The position numbers and the translations under genes were made by a program. Under the pieces are notes generated by a model, which made no database searches, was not told where the DNA came from, and saw only the letters and a program-made list of their open reading frames with translations. From Candidatus Woesearchaeota archaeon (GTDB lineage Archaea; Nanobdellota; Nanobdellia; Woesearchaeales; GW2011-AR15), in the NCBI GenBank assembly GCA_023701075.1, contig JAMPXQ010000039.1, positions 1 through 9,967 of the forward strand: a DNA stretch of 9,967 nucleotides, given 5' to 3'. Positions 1 through 4,864 of this stretch are shown one piece after another. The first letter of the stretch is position 1. Each line of letters begins with the position of its first letter.

Positions 1-318
1 AAACGACTCCTCTTCATTGTTGCTTGCAGATGCTATCAGTGCATCAAGTGCATTGATGTCCTCTTCCATGAACCTTGTGGATTTCACTCTGAGGAGGATT
101 GCCGCAGCAAGGAGCACCTTTCCGGAGATCTTTAGGTCCATCTCTTTGAGTTTCTTGAGCCTTTCTATGAACTTTGCAGCCAATAGCGAGACATCAATGT
201 TCCATGGATCCATTTTTTCAGCGCTGACCAAGTCGTAGATCATCTGCTGCCAGGTTATCTCATCATTCTCAAAGAGGATAGAGAATATCTGATCATTAGA
301 ATTTTGCGTCTCAATCAT
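1..318 (-). CDS. scpA: ScpA-like kleisin, N-terminal part (cut by window edge)
   Basis: The minus frame from the ATG at 318 stays open for 106 codons to the left edge, so the C-terminal part is missing. The translation has the typical ScpA N-terminal domain: an acidic start, then W-x-x-M-I-Y-D-L (residues 23-30), the hallmark D-P-W-N-I-D (37-42), an amphipathic helix F-I-E-R-L-K-K-L (50-57), and the M-D-L-K-I-S-G-K-x-L-L-x-A-A-x-L-L-R-x-K-S block (60-80). In the family this domain binds the neck of the SMC ATPase, and ScpA bridges the SMC dimer in chromosome condensation and segregation. No smc gene is visible; it could lie beyond the left edge. A TATA box at 349-357 predicts a very short leader. 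The family call is firm; the ATG is the first in frame after the promoter. Confidence 0.88.
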   Translation of the reverse strand, partial: MIETQNSNDQIFSILFENDEITWQQMIYDLVSAEKMDPWNIDVSLLAAKFIERLKKLKEMDLKISGKVLLAAAILLRVKSTRFMEEDINALDALIASASNNEEESF

Positions 319-348
319 GTTATAACCTGCATATAATCTGTATATTAG

Positions 349-357
349 TATATAAAT
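349..357 (-). promoter_or_regulatory. TATA box of scpA
   Basis: On the minus strand this reads ATTTATATA. Its centre is about 35 nt upstream of the ATG at 318, which would leave a leader of only about 8 nt. No Shine-Dalgarno site precedes the ATG. Confidence 0.5.
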
Positions 358-388
358 ATTTTCCTTTCTTAAGCCATCTTCAAAACCA

Positions 389-404
389 CATGTCACAGGA
401 CATG
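389..404. other. short inverted repeat in the scpA upstream intergenic region
   Basis: CATGTC and GACATG flank a 4-base ACAG loop, a perfect 6-bp stem. It sits in the 158-bp gap between scpA and the next gene (319-476). That gap also holds a TATA-like GATTTATAAG at 456-465 that could face either way. The function is unknown: an operator, part of a small transcript or chance are all possible. Confidence 0.35.
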
Positions 405-476
405 ATGCTTAGGCAACAAAACAGTTGTTATCCTCAACAGATCTGAAAATTTCACGATTTATAAGTTTAATGGCTT

Positions 477-1130
477 CTATTTTAGGATTATTACTTCATG
501 TTCTTTAAGAAGGGTATGGTAAAATTGGTAGTTTTTTTCTATATCTTTGGCAGTATGATTATTTTGGAGACAGATCATAACAGTTATATCTCTCGGTTCA
601 GCATAAGCTACAGCAGCATATACGCTATTTGAAAAAGCAATAGGTTCTTTGATTTTACCTGTGTTCCATCTCTTTTCTCCTGGTGTAGTCTCATCACATA
701 GTTTTTGCTTCCAAATTGCAAGCCAATATCTATGGAATCTAGTTTCTTCTCTTTCTGATTTTATTGCGAAATCATAGCCGTGGCTATAGGCAGAAGGTTC
801 AGTCAGGAGTGCATTAGGGAAATGGTCTGAATGAAATCCTTCAGAAAGAATCTTTTGAAGGTCTGTAACTGAATCGCCAGTGACAAATGAAGCTACTCCA
901 TGGATGTATGCTAGTGGAGTTAATAATATTGATTCTTCAGATAAAACCTCTAATCTCATAGGTTGTACATAACTATGAGTCTCATCTTCAAGAAATATGG
1001 CAGGACACCTATTATTAGCCTGCACTAATTCCAGCCCTTTTTCTACCTGATATTCTATATTTGGGAACGTGCTTTTATAAGATGCAACCTCATCAAGAGC
1101 TAATTGTATAGGTGGCCTAGGGAAAATCAT
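477..1130 (-). CDS. hypothetical protein, 217 aa
   Basis: I do not recognise this protein. It is soluble-looking, with no signal peptide or membrane segment, and it ends in TAG. A central block reads Y-I-H-G-V-A (75-80), then D-L-Q-K-I-L-S-E-G-F (90-99), and later N-S-V-Y-A-A-V-A-Y-A (168-177) before a hydrophobic strand I-T-V-M-I-C-L (182-188). The order 'strand, L-x-x-I-L-x-E-G-F, later A-x-A-Y-A helix and strand' is loosely like ADP-ribosyltransferase-fold proteins, but no catalytic triad can be assigned, so this is only a lead. The start is supported by a TATA box centred 27 nt upstream (1153-1162), which implies a leaderless mRNA. It lies downstream of tRNA-Val(CAC) on the same strand but has its own promoter. 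Confidence 0.8.
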   Translation of the reverse strand: MIFPRPPIQLALDEVASYKSTFPNIEYQVEKGLELVQANNRCPAIFLEDETHSYVQPMRLEVLSEESILLTPLAYIHGVASFVTGDSVTDLQKILSEGFHSDHFPNALLTEPSAYSHGYDFAIKSEREETRFHRYWLAIWKQKLCDETTPGEKRWNTGKIKEPIAFSNSVYAAVAYAEPRDITVMICLQNNHTAKDIEKNYQFYHTLLKEHEVIILK

Positions 1131-1152
1131 AACGCTTAGAGGATAAATTATT

Positions 1153-1162
1153 ATTTATAAAA
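1153..1162 (-). promoter_or_regulatory. TATA box of the 217-aa protein gene
   Basis: The minus strand reads TTTTATAAAT, centred about 27 nt before the ATG at 1130. This spacing puts the transcription start at or next to the start codon. Confidence 0.6.
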
Positions 1163-1165
1163 CTT

Positions 1166-1186
1166 ACCACTAAAAAGTAAATAAAA
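1166..1186 (-). terminator. T-rich terminator of tRNA-Val(CAC)
   Basis: Immediately 3' of the tRNA the minus strand has two T-rich runs (TTTTATTTA, then CTTTTTAG). Archaeal RNA polymerase can stop at such U-tracts without a hairpin. The tract lies just upstream of the next gene's TATA box. Confidence 0.5.
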
Positions 1187-1300
1187 TGGGCCCGGCCAGA
1201 ATCGAACTGGCGACCTCCGCCGTTTTCAGCTTTGCTGAAAGCCAGTAAGCTTCAGCTTACGCGTGTGAAGGCGGCATCATAGCCGCTAGACAACAGGCCC
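1187..1300 (-). tRNA. tRNA-Val (anticodon CAC) with a 41-nt intron
   Basis: On the minus strand the cloverleaf is complete: acceptor GGGCCUG/CGGGCCC with a U6-G67 wobble, UU at 8-9, a D arm with a 3-4 bp stem, anticodon stem CCGCC/GGCGG, loop UUCACAC with anticodon CAC (valine, GUG codons), T arm GCCAG-UUCGAUU-CUGGC and discriminator A. CCA is not encoded, so it must be added after transcription. Exon 1 is 1264-1300 and exon 2 is 1187-1222. The intron lies at the canonical 37/38 position. The mature tRNA would be 73 nt. A TATA-like TTTATTAAAG lies about 30 nt upstream on the minus strand. Confidence 0.95.
1223..1263 (-). other. archaeal tRNA intron (bulge-helix-bulge type)
   Basis: The exon-intron junctions form a classic bulge-helix-bulge motif for the archaeal splicing endonuclease. 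Loop bases UUCA (32-35) pair with UGAA near the intron 3' end. The 3-nt bulges are CA|C at the 5' site and AA|C at the 3' site, with cleavage after the second base of each. Inside, the 41-nt intron can form GUAAGC-UGAA-GCUUAC (1245-1260) or an 8-bp helix GCUGAAGC with GCUUUCAGC (one bulged U). It also contains the perfect 7-bp hairpin UUUCAGC-AAA-GCUGAAA (1224-1240), which would compete for the UGAA needed by the splice motif. Confidence 0.9.
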
Positions 1301-1326
1301 AATAGGTATACTAGAAAAAATTCTCT

Positions 1327-1767
1327 TTAATAAACTTTTTCAGGGTTAGAGAGCATGGAAGCGAACTCAAACAGCTTATCTTTTAGGTCAGCCACAAATC
1401 TGTTCTGGTCACAAATGGACCTATACATTATATCATTTTTTGGGAGGAATGCCATTATCTCTTTTGCATTCGCATGAATGTTGTCTCTGTTTGGCCCTAT
1501 ATATGCGACTGTAATCACTTCAAGGGTCAGTCCGACAGCATAGATATTGGTGAACCTAAGAGGATTATCTAATTCTGGCTGCCTGTCGATGCCAAGGCCT
1601 ATCAGTATCTTATCTCTGCACATCCTGCATGCCTTCTCTCTGTAATTGTCAATGGACAGGGAGGTATAATAAGTATGGAACTGCTCAAGCAGCTTATCCA
1701 TGTTTGGAGACATATCCTTATCAAAAAGAGTCATATCTATGGTTGGGAATCTATCATTATCTTGCAT
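1327..1767 (-). CDS. hypothetical protein, 146 aa
   Basis: I do not recognise this protein. The frame is open further upstream to 1878, but that extension runs through tRNA-Val(UAC) and is not credible. The ATG at 1767 follows a TATA box (1793-1800) centred about 29 nt upstream, so I place the start there and expect a leaderless mRNA. The protein looks alpha-helical: a predicted helix around M-D-K-L-L-E-Q-F-H-T-Y-Y, a C-R-M-C pair that could be redox-active or bind metal, a hydrophobic core A-V-G-L-T-L-E-V-I-T-V-A-Y-I-G, and a C-terminal helix D-L-K-D-K-L-F-E-F-A-S-M-L. It is packed between two valine tRNA genes on the same strand, with no visible functional link to them. Confidence 0.75.
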   Translation of the reverse strand: MQDNDRFPTIDMTLFDKDMSPNMDKLLEQFHTYYTSLSIDNYREKACRMCRDKILIGLGIDRQPELDNPLRFTNIYAVGLTLEVITVAYIGPNRDNIHANAKEIMAFLPKNDIMYRSICDQNRFVADLKDKLFEFASMLSNPEKVY

Positions 1768-1792
1768 GCTTTCAGCAGGATTAGGTGGATGC

Positions 1793-1800
1793 TTTAAAAG
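1793..1800 (-). promoter_or_regulatory. TATA box that fixes the start at 1767
   Basis: The minus strand reads CTTTTAAA within a near-palindromic CTTTTAAAGC, centred about 29 nt from the ATG at 1767. It is the main reason to reject the longer frame reaching into the tRNA. Confidence 0.6.
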
Positions 1801-1814
1801 ATAGAGGTTGCTGG

Positions 1815-1823
1815 GAAAAAAAG
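1815..1823 (-). terminator. T7 terminator of tRNA-Val(UAC)
   Basis: Three bases after the tRNA 3' end the minus strand has an uninterrupted run of seven T (1816-1822), a typical archaeal tRNA terminator. Confidence 0.65.
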
Positions 1824-1825
1824 AC

Positions 1826-1898
1826 TGGGCCCGGCCAGAATCGAACTGGCGACCTTCGCCGTGTAAAGGCAACATCATAGCCGCTAGACCACGGGCCC
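1826..1898 (-). tRNA. tRNA-Val (anticodon UAC), no intron
   Basis: This is a complete 73-nt cloverleaf on the minus strand. The acceptor is GGGCCCG/CGGGCCC, the anticodon stem UUGCC/GGCGA, the loop UUUACAC with anticodon UAC (valine, GUA and wobble codons), and the T arm GCCAG-UUCGAUU-CUGGC, followed by discriminator A. CCA is not encoded. It differs from the neighbouring tRNA-Val(CAC) at only six mature positions (6, 9, 27, 28, 34, 43). The 27-43 change is compensatory (C-G to U-A). The pair therefore arose by duplication, and only one copy carries an intron. Confidence 0.95.
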
Positions 1899-1919
1899 TT
1901 AAGATAATAAACTGATAAA

Positions 1920-1928
1920 TAAAAAAAT
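1920..1928 (-). terminator. T-tract after the eL15 gene
   Basis: The minus strand has a run of seven T (1921-1927) directly after the eL15 stop codon. The same A/T-rich stretch probably also serves as the TATA region of tRNA-Val(UAC), whose 5' end is about 27 nt further on. Confidence 0.5.
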
Positions 1929-1929
1929 T

Positions 1930-2508
1930 TTAATGAGCCCTTCTTCCGTTGGCTCTTAGGCTTGGTCTTACTTTTTCAGCACCTTTCCCTTTGTTTAGGA
2001 GTCCTCTGCTGTCTCTGCCTGCTGCAGTGAGTCCTCTCTCAACCCTTCTTCTGTGCTGCGGTTCAGCAAGCCAGGCATATTCTTTCCTTGATTTTATGAC
2101 TGGGTGGTTCTTGTCGACCAAGATGACTTCATACCAGACATATTTGCCGTCTTCTGCAACCCAATATGAGTTTAGGACTTCGCAGTTTAGGTACTGCTTG
2201 TTTGCTCTCTGTTCAGCGACCCTCTGGTAGTTCACGCCGACAATCTTTGTCCTTCTTCTGGCTTTTGATCTCCTTCCTTTCCTGATCTGAGGCCTTTGCC
2301 TTCCTCCTCTTTCAACCCTCTGTCTCACGATGAGGATTCCCTGGAGTGCTTTATATCCTAAAGCTCTTGCCCTATCAAGCCTTGTTGGCCTCTCGAGCCT
2401 TACTGTAGAATCTTCTCTTCTCCAAGCAATGACCCTGCTTTTCCAGAGTTCTGGCATGTTCTCCTTTGGTTTTTTCCAAAGGGCCTGTATATATTTGTAT
2501 AATCCCAT
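1930..2508 (-). CDS. rpl15e: 50S ribosomal protein L15e (eL15)
   Basis: This is a 192-aa, very basic protein matching archaeal/eukaryotic eL15 over its full length. Visible hallmarks are the start [14 protein letters not shown], the [18 protein letters not shown] block, R-G-G-R-Q-R-P, the arginine-rich [11 protein letters not shown] region, [25 protein letters not shown], and the C-terminal R-G-L-T-x-A-G-R-x-S-R-G-L. eL15 is a large-subunit protein that binds 23S rRNA. The length is normal for the family. The start is supported by a Shine-Dalgarno site (AGGTGA, 7-nt gap), and transcription likely starts near 2555, giving a leader of about 45 nt. It stands alone and is divergent from the gene at 2712. 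Confidence 0.97.
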   Translation of the reverse strand: MGLYKYIQALWKKPKENMPELWKSRVIAWRREDSTVRLERPTRLDRARALGYKALQGILIVRQRVERGGRQRPQIRKGRRSKARRRTKIVGVNYQRVAEQRANKQYLNCEVLNSYWVAEDGKYVWYEVILVDKNHPVIKSRKEYAWLAEPQHRRRVERGLTAAGRDSRGLLNKGKGAEKVRPSLRANGRRAH

Positions 2509-2515
2509 TTTTTAT

Positions 2516-2521
2516 TCACCT
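2516..2521 (-). promoter_or_regulatory. Shine-Dalgarno site of eL15
   Basis: The minus strand reads AGGTGA, separated by 7 nt from the ATG at 2508. Most non-ribosomal genes here lack such a site. Confidence 0.7.
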
Positions 2522-2563
2522 TTACGGATTCAGGCTTGGAAGGCCTACATCTCCAAAATCACT

Positions 2564-2593
2564 GGAAAACAGGATGATTTAAAAAGGTTTCTT
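2564..2593. repeat. 30-bp direct repeat, copy 1 (overlaps the eL15 promoter)
   Basis: This copy matches 3498-3527 at 25 of 30 positions in the same orientation. The shared skeleton is GAAAACAG, then GAT, TAAAA and GGTTTCTT at the same spacing. The two copies bracket the gene at 2712-3491. An ATCTCC lies just 5' of both copies (2549-2554 and 3491-3496), suggesting that the similarity once extended further with an indel. Confidence 0.5.
2576..2587 (-). promoter_or_regulatory. TATA box of eL15
   Basis: The minus strand reads CCTTTTTAAATC. The core CTTTTTAAAT is identical, over 10 bases, to the TATA box of the eS6 gene at 4307-4316. Its distance to the ATG (about 73 nt) means the eL15 mRNA has a leader. 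Confidence 0.6.
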
Positions 2594-2683
2594 TGGTGGT
2601 TCTGAGAATAGCAGCCTTGGAGCATGTTTTGCAGATATCAGGATTTCTGTTTGGCATTATATTCTCAAAAATCTACCTTATCA

Positions 2684-2693
2684 TTTTATATAA
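2684..2693 (+). promoter_or_regulatory. TATA box of the methyltransferase-like gene
   Basis: TTTTATATAA is centred about 24 nt upstream of the ATG at 2712. There is no Shine-Dalgarno site in the gap, so the mRNA is expected to be leaderless. Confidence 0.6.
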
Positions 2694-2711
2694 CTTCTAT
2701 TCCCTAAAAGT

Positions 2712-3491
2712 ATGCCTCACTTGCATGTCGATGCCAAGAAGAAGAATGTAAGTTCACTCTACAGTGCGCCTGATGAATTTGCATATATTGCCAAAGAATC
2801 GCATGTTTTGATAGTCGGACCAGGAGCAGGTAAGATTGAACCGGGGCTGACAGTCCCAATGGACATGAACTTGCTTTTTTTGGCGCAGTACTTAGAAGCC
2901 AGGCTGTCTTTTGTCGATCTTCCAGGGAAGGGAAGTCTTGAAGAGAAAAGAGACATTAGAGGAATTGTGGATATGATTACCCTGCTTAATGGGGAGTCGG
3001 CAGGTCTATGTGCTATCGATGCATATATTGGAAATGTGCCTGATTCTAAAGCTTGGAGGCACATATATTCTTCAGATGATAACTATGGTAATTATCTAAA
3101 AAATAATAATGCTAATGATGTCCTTATCGATCATATGTCATGGAGATGGATTATACCCAAGATGGTCGCAAAGAATTGGTGGGAGGATTTATCTTGTATT
3201 AGTCTGGAAAAGAGGTTTTCTGAATTGATGCTGGCATACTGTAATATGGTGGATGAGGGGAAAGCGATTGTCTTTTTTGAACCTAAAGATGAGAGGATGG
3301 TTGCAAATTCTTTGGCCTTGCTGCCAAAGGATATCAGGCTTCAGATCTATCATAATGTGCTGGATTATTACAGGATAGATAATCCTGCAATCTTAAGGAT
3401 GTTTGGTGTAGCCTCAGCCAAAGCATTCTTTTTCCCGCAGGTTTATTCTTGTTCAAACATGTTGGTCATCAGCAAAAATAAAGATTATTGA
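2712..3491 (+). CDS. Rossmann-fold, methyltransferase-like protein, 259 aa
   Basis: The protein has a nucleotide-binding signature typical of class I SAM-dependent methyltransferases. H-V-L-I-V-G-P-G-A-G (31-40) fits motif I, a strand ending L-S-F-V-D-L-P (65-71) would hold the acidic residue of motif II, and N-D-V-L-I-D-H-M-S-W-R-W-I (135-147) could be motif IV. A later strand A-I-V-F-F-E-P (185-191) continues the alternating pattern. No substrate-specific motif is recognisable, and the acidic residue in V-D-L-P follows motif I by about 30 residues, so the family is a lead, not a proof. It could also be a non-enzymatic Rossmann protein. The start follows a TATA box at leaderless spacing. The gene is divergent from eL15 and flanked by a diverged direct repeat. 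Confidence 0.75.
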   Translation: MPHLHVDAKKKNVSSLYSAPDEFAYIAKESHVLIVGPGAGKIEPGLTVPMDMNLLFLAQYLEARLSFVDLPGKGSLEEKRDIRGIVDMITLLNGESAGLCAIDAYIGNVPDSKAWRHIYSSDDNYGNYLKNNNANDVLIDHMSWRWIIPKMVAKNWWEDLSCISLEKRFSELMLAYCNMVDEGKAIVFFEPKDERMVANSLALLPKDIRLQIYHNVLDYYRIDNPAILRMFGVASAKAFFFPQVYSCSNMLVISKNKDY

Positions 3492-3497
3492 TCTCCT

Positions 3498-3527
3498 AGA
3501 AAACAGAGTGATCTAAAATGGTTTCTT
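3498..3527. repeat. 30-bp direct repeat, copy 2
   Basis: This copy begins 6 bases after the stop of the methyltransferase-like gene and matches 2564-2593 at 25 of 30 positions. The part that forms the eL15 TATA box in copy 1 reads ATTTTAGAT here on the minus strand, so the promoter function is probably lost or weakened. Confidence 0.5.
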
Positions 3528-3557
3528 GAAAAAATCATCTAAGTAGTAGGTTATAAC

Positions 3558-3569
3558 GCTCCAAGGCTG
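3558..3569. repeat. 12-bp inverted repeat partner of 2612-2623
   Basis: GCTCCAAGGCTG here is the exact reverse complement of CAGCCTTGGAGC at 2612-2623. Each copy lies about 20-30 nt inside or beyond the neighbouring 30-bp direct repeat, so the methyltransferase-like gene is bracketed by both. Confidence 0.4.
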
Positions 3570-3597
3570 GCGAAGGCATGATTTTATCACAAATAGT

Positions 3598-3614
3598 TTA
3601 ATAAATTTAAATTA
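3598..3614 (+). promoter_or_regulatory. TATA region of the 198-aa protein gene
   Basis: The A/T stretch TTTAATAAATTTAAATT spans the position 20-30 nt before the ATG at 3628. No Shine-Dalgarno site is present. Confidence 0.5.
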
Positions 3615-3627
3615 CTTGTAGCAATCC

Positions 3628-4224
3628 ATGGGTGTAGTTAAACAGATAATCTCAAGGATAAGGAAGATTGGAAAATATGACCCTGTCCAGTATATAGTGA
3701 TGGATGATGGGTCCTATCAGTTGAGATATATTGCATCAGGGAAAAAAATAACTTACAGGAGTCTGGATGCTTTGGTTTTTGAGACAGATCCTCTCATGCT
3801 GTTGATGCAGAAAGCATATCGAGGGAGATATGATCTGCCAAGAACATCTCTGCCATCTTTGACAAGGGAGATTGCACTGGAGTCTTTTGTAGCAAGAGCA
3901 GGTGTAGAGGAGTATGACGAAGCAAAGAGAACCTGGAAAAGCAGGGAACCATTCAGTTGGACAGTGTCAGGTGCGATTGATTATACTTGTATATTTCATG
4001 ATGACTCTACAGATACTACTATAGGGATGCGTAGGGTAACAGGCAGGTTTCAATCATATATGGCTGCCAAGGTAGATGGAAAGATTGTGTTCGGCCTGCC
4101 ATTTAATGATGTAGAGATATGTAGAGGGATAATCAAGGGATGGGAGAAGGTTTTTTTGCATGAATCAAGATTATTGGATGTCAGAGCATATGGGATAATT
4201 AACAAAAGAATGTTGCCCTTGTAA
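3628..4224 (+). CDS. hypothetical protein, 198 aa
   Basis: I do not recognise this protein. It begins with a basic amphipathic segment (V-V-K-Q-I-I-S-R-I-R-K-I-G-K), then a probable beta-rich part (Y-I-V-M-D-D-G-S-Y-Q-L-R-Y-I-A-S-G-K-K). The middle has E-P-F-S-W-T-V-S-G-A-I-D-Y-T-C-I-F-H-D-D-S-T-D-T-T-I-G. The C-terminal half has K-I-V-F-G-L-P-F-N-D-V-E-I, then a helix and D-V-R-A-Y-G-I-I. There is no signal peptide or membrane helix. The ATG is backed by an A/T-rich promoter at leaderless spacing. It sits between the methyltransferase-like gene and eS6 on the same strand, with its own promoter and more than 130 nt of intergenic space on both sides. Confidence 0.75.
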   Translation: MGVVKQIISRIRKIGKYDPVQYIVMDDGSYQLRYIASGKKITYRSLDALVFETDPLMLLMQKAYRGRYDLPRTSLPSLTREIALESFVARAGVEEYDEAKRTWKSREPFSWTVSGAIDYTCIFHDDSTDTTIGMRRVTGRFQSYMAAKVDGKIVFGLPFNDVEICRGIIKGWEKVFLHESRLLDVRAYGIINKRMLPL

Positions 4225-4306
4225 ATTCTAGGTGGCATAATGGTGTAATAATGTTTGTATCTCAATGGATTTCCGACGGGCATATCTTCAGACTTCAGAC
4301 CTAAAT

Positions 4307-4316
4307 CTTTTTAAAT
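4307..4316 (+). promoter_or_regulatory. TATA box of eS6
   Basis: CTTTTTAAAT is identical to the core of the eL15 TATA box. It predicts transcription from about 4335-4342 and therefore a leader of about 60-65 nt before eS6. A tandem 7-base repeat CTTCAGA (4286-4299) lies just upstream. Confidence 0.6.
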
Positions 4317-4363
4317 GAGCTATGAGTTCTTCTGGTTGCTGAGGTCAAAAGCCTTGGGTTTCG

Positions 4364-4376
4364 CACACTTTGTGTG
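4364..4376 (+). promoter_or_regulatory. hairpin in the eS6 leader
   Basis: CACAC-TTT-GTGTG forms a perfect 5-bp stem with a 3-nt loop in the predicted 5' leader, about 19 nt before the Shine-Dalgarno site. It could be a site for translational feedback, as known for other ribosomal protein mRNAs, but this is inference. Confidence 0.3.
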
Positions 4377-4394
4377 ATTAAAGGATTCTTCAGC

Positions 4395-4398
4395 GGAG
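4395..4398 (+). promoter_or_regulatory. Shine-Dalgarno site of eS6
   Basis: GGAG precedes the ATG at 4402 by 3 nt and the ATG at 4408 by 9 nt. The longer gap fits ribosome spacing better and argues for the second ATG. Confidence 0.5.
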
Positions 4399-4401
4399 AA
4401 A

Positions 4402-4809
4402 ATGAAAATGGTGCAATACAAATTAGTCATCGGAGATAAATCCGGCAAATGCAAACAGGTAGAAGTAAAGGACGACAACGCAAAATTCTTCATGGGGAAG
4501 AAGCTAGGGGATAAGGTCAAGGGAGAAGCTATTGACATGCCTGGCTATGAGTTTGAGATAACAGGCGGTGCAGACTACTGCGGTTTCCCAATGAGGCAGG
4601 ACGTTGAAGGTCCGGTAAGGAAGCAGCTCATGATTGTCAAGGGTCTTGGAATCCAGAAGAGCGATAACGGAGTCAGGCACAGGAGGACAGTCTGCGGAAA
4701 TACAATCCATGACAAGATCTCACAGATTTCTCTAAAGGTCCTAAAAGCAGGAAAAACACCTCTCTTTGAGGAAGCAAAGGCAGAAGAGAAGCCAGAAGAG
4801 AAAAAGTAG
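4402..4809 (+). CDS. rps6e: 30S ribosomal protein S6e (eS6)
   Basis: This 135-aa protein matches archaeal eS6. It has the N-terminal strand Y-K-L-V-I-G-D-K-S-G-K, F-M-G-K-K-L-G-D, the conserved T-G-G-A-D-x-x-G-F-P-M-R-Q-D-V-E-G-P-V-R-K core, G-V-R-H-R-R-T-V-C-G-N-T-I, and D-K-I-S-Q-I-S-L-K-V. It then ends in a charged E/K-rich tail (E-E-A-K-A-E-E-K-P-E-E-K-K) that makes it a little longer than many archaeal versions. eS6 is a small-subunit protein that binds 16S rRNA. Two start codons are possible: 4402, or 4408 giving M-V-Q-Y-K, which suits the Shine-Dalgarno spacing better. It is transcribed alone, with its own TATA box and a T-rich terminator. Confidence 0.97.
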   Translation: MKMVQYKLVIGDKSGKCKQVEVKDDNAKFFMGKKLGDKVKGEAIDMPGYEFEITGGADYCGFPMRQDVEGPVRKQLMIVKGLGIQKSDNGVRHRRTVCGNTIHDKISQISLKVLKAGKTPLFEEAKAEEKPEEKK

Positions 4810-4836
4810 TTTTCTTTGATTTTTCTTAATCTTTTT
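4809..4836 (+). terminator. T-rich terminator after eS6
   Basis: Several T-runs (TTTTC, TTTGATTTTTC, CTTTTTA) follow the eS6 stop. The last run doubles as the TATA box of the next gene. Confidence 0.5.
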
Positions 4837-4840
4837 ATAG
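4832..4840 (+). promoter_or_regulatory. TATA box of the HAD phosphatase gene
   Basis: TTTTTATAG is centred about 29 nt before the GTG at 4865. This spacing supports the GTG as a leaderless start. Confidence 0.55.
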
Positions 4841-4864
4841 TCAGATTAGTTTTATGCGTTCATC

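Noticed and set aside
17..238. Plus-strand open frame over the left edge
   Set aside because: It lies opposite the clear ScpA coding frame and has no promoter or recognisable protein pattern.
402..445. Possible C/D box small RNA (ATGATGC ... CTGA)
   Set aside because: The C box is imperfect, no D'/C' boxes were found and the spacing is not diagnostic.
1768..1878. N-terminal extension of the 146-aa protein up to 1878
   Set aside because: It would be encoded inside tRNA-Val(UAC) and its terminator. The TATA box at 1793-1800 lies inside it and fits a start at 1767.
1949..2605. Plus-strand open frames opposite and upstream of eL15
   Set aside because: They are antisense to an unmistakable ribosomal protein gene and result from its arginine-rich codon bias.
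4225..4304. Very short open frames after the 198-aa gene, preceded by ATTCTAGGTGG (also at 8720-8730)
   Set aside because: The shared 11-mer looks like chance or a weak ribosome site; the frames are 17 codons or shorter and have no support.
4315..4377. 21-codon open frame just upstream of eS6
   Set aside because: Its ATG overlaps the eS6 TATA box, so it would lie upstream of the predicted transcription start.
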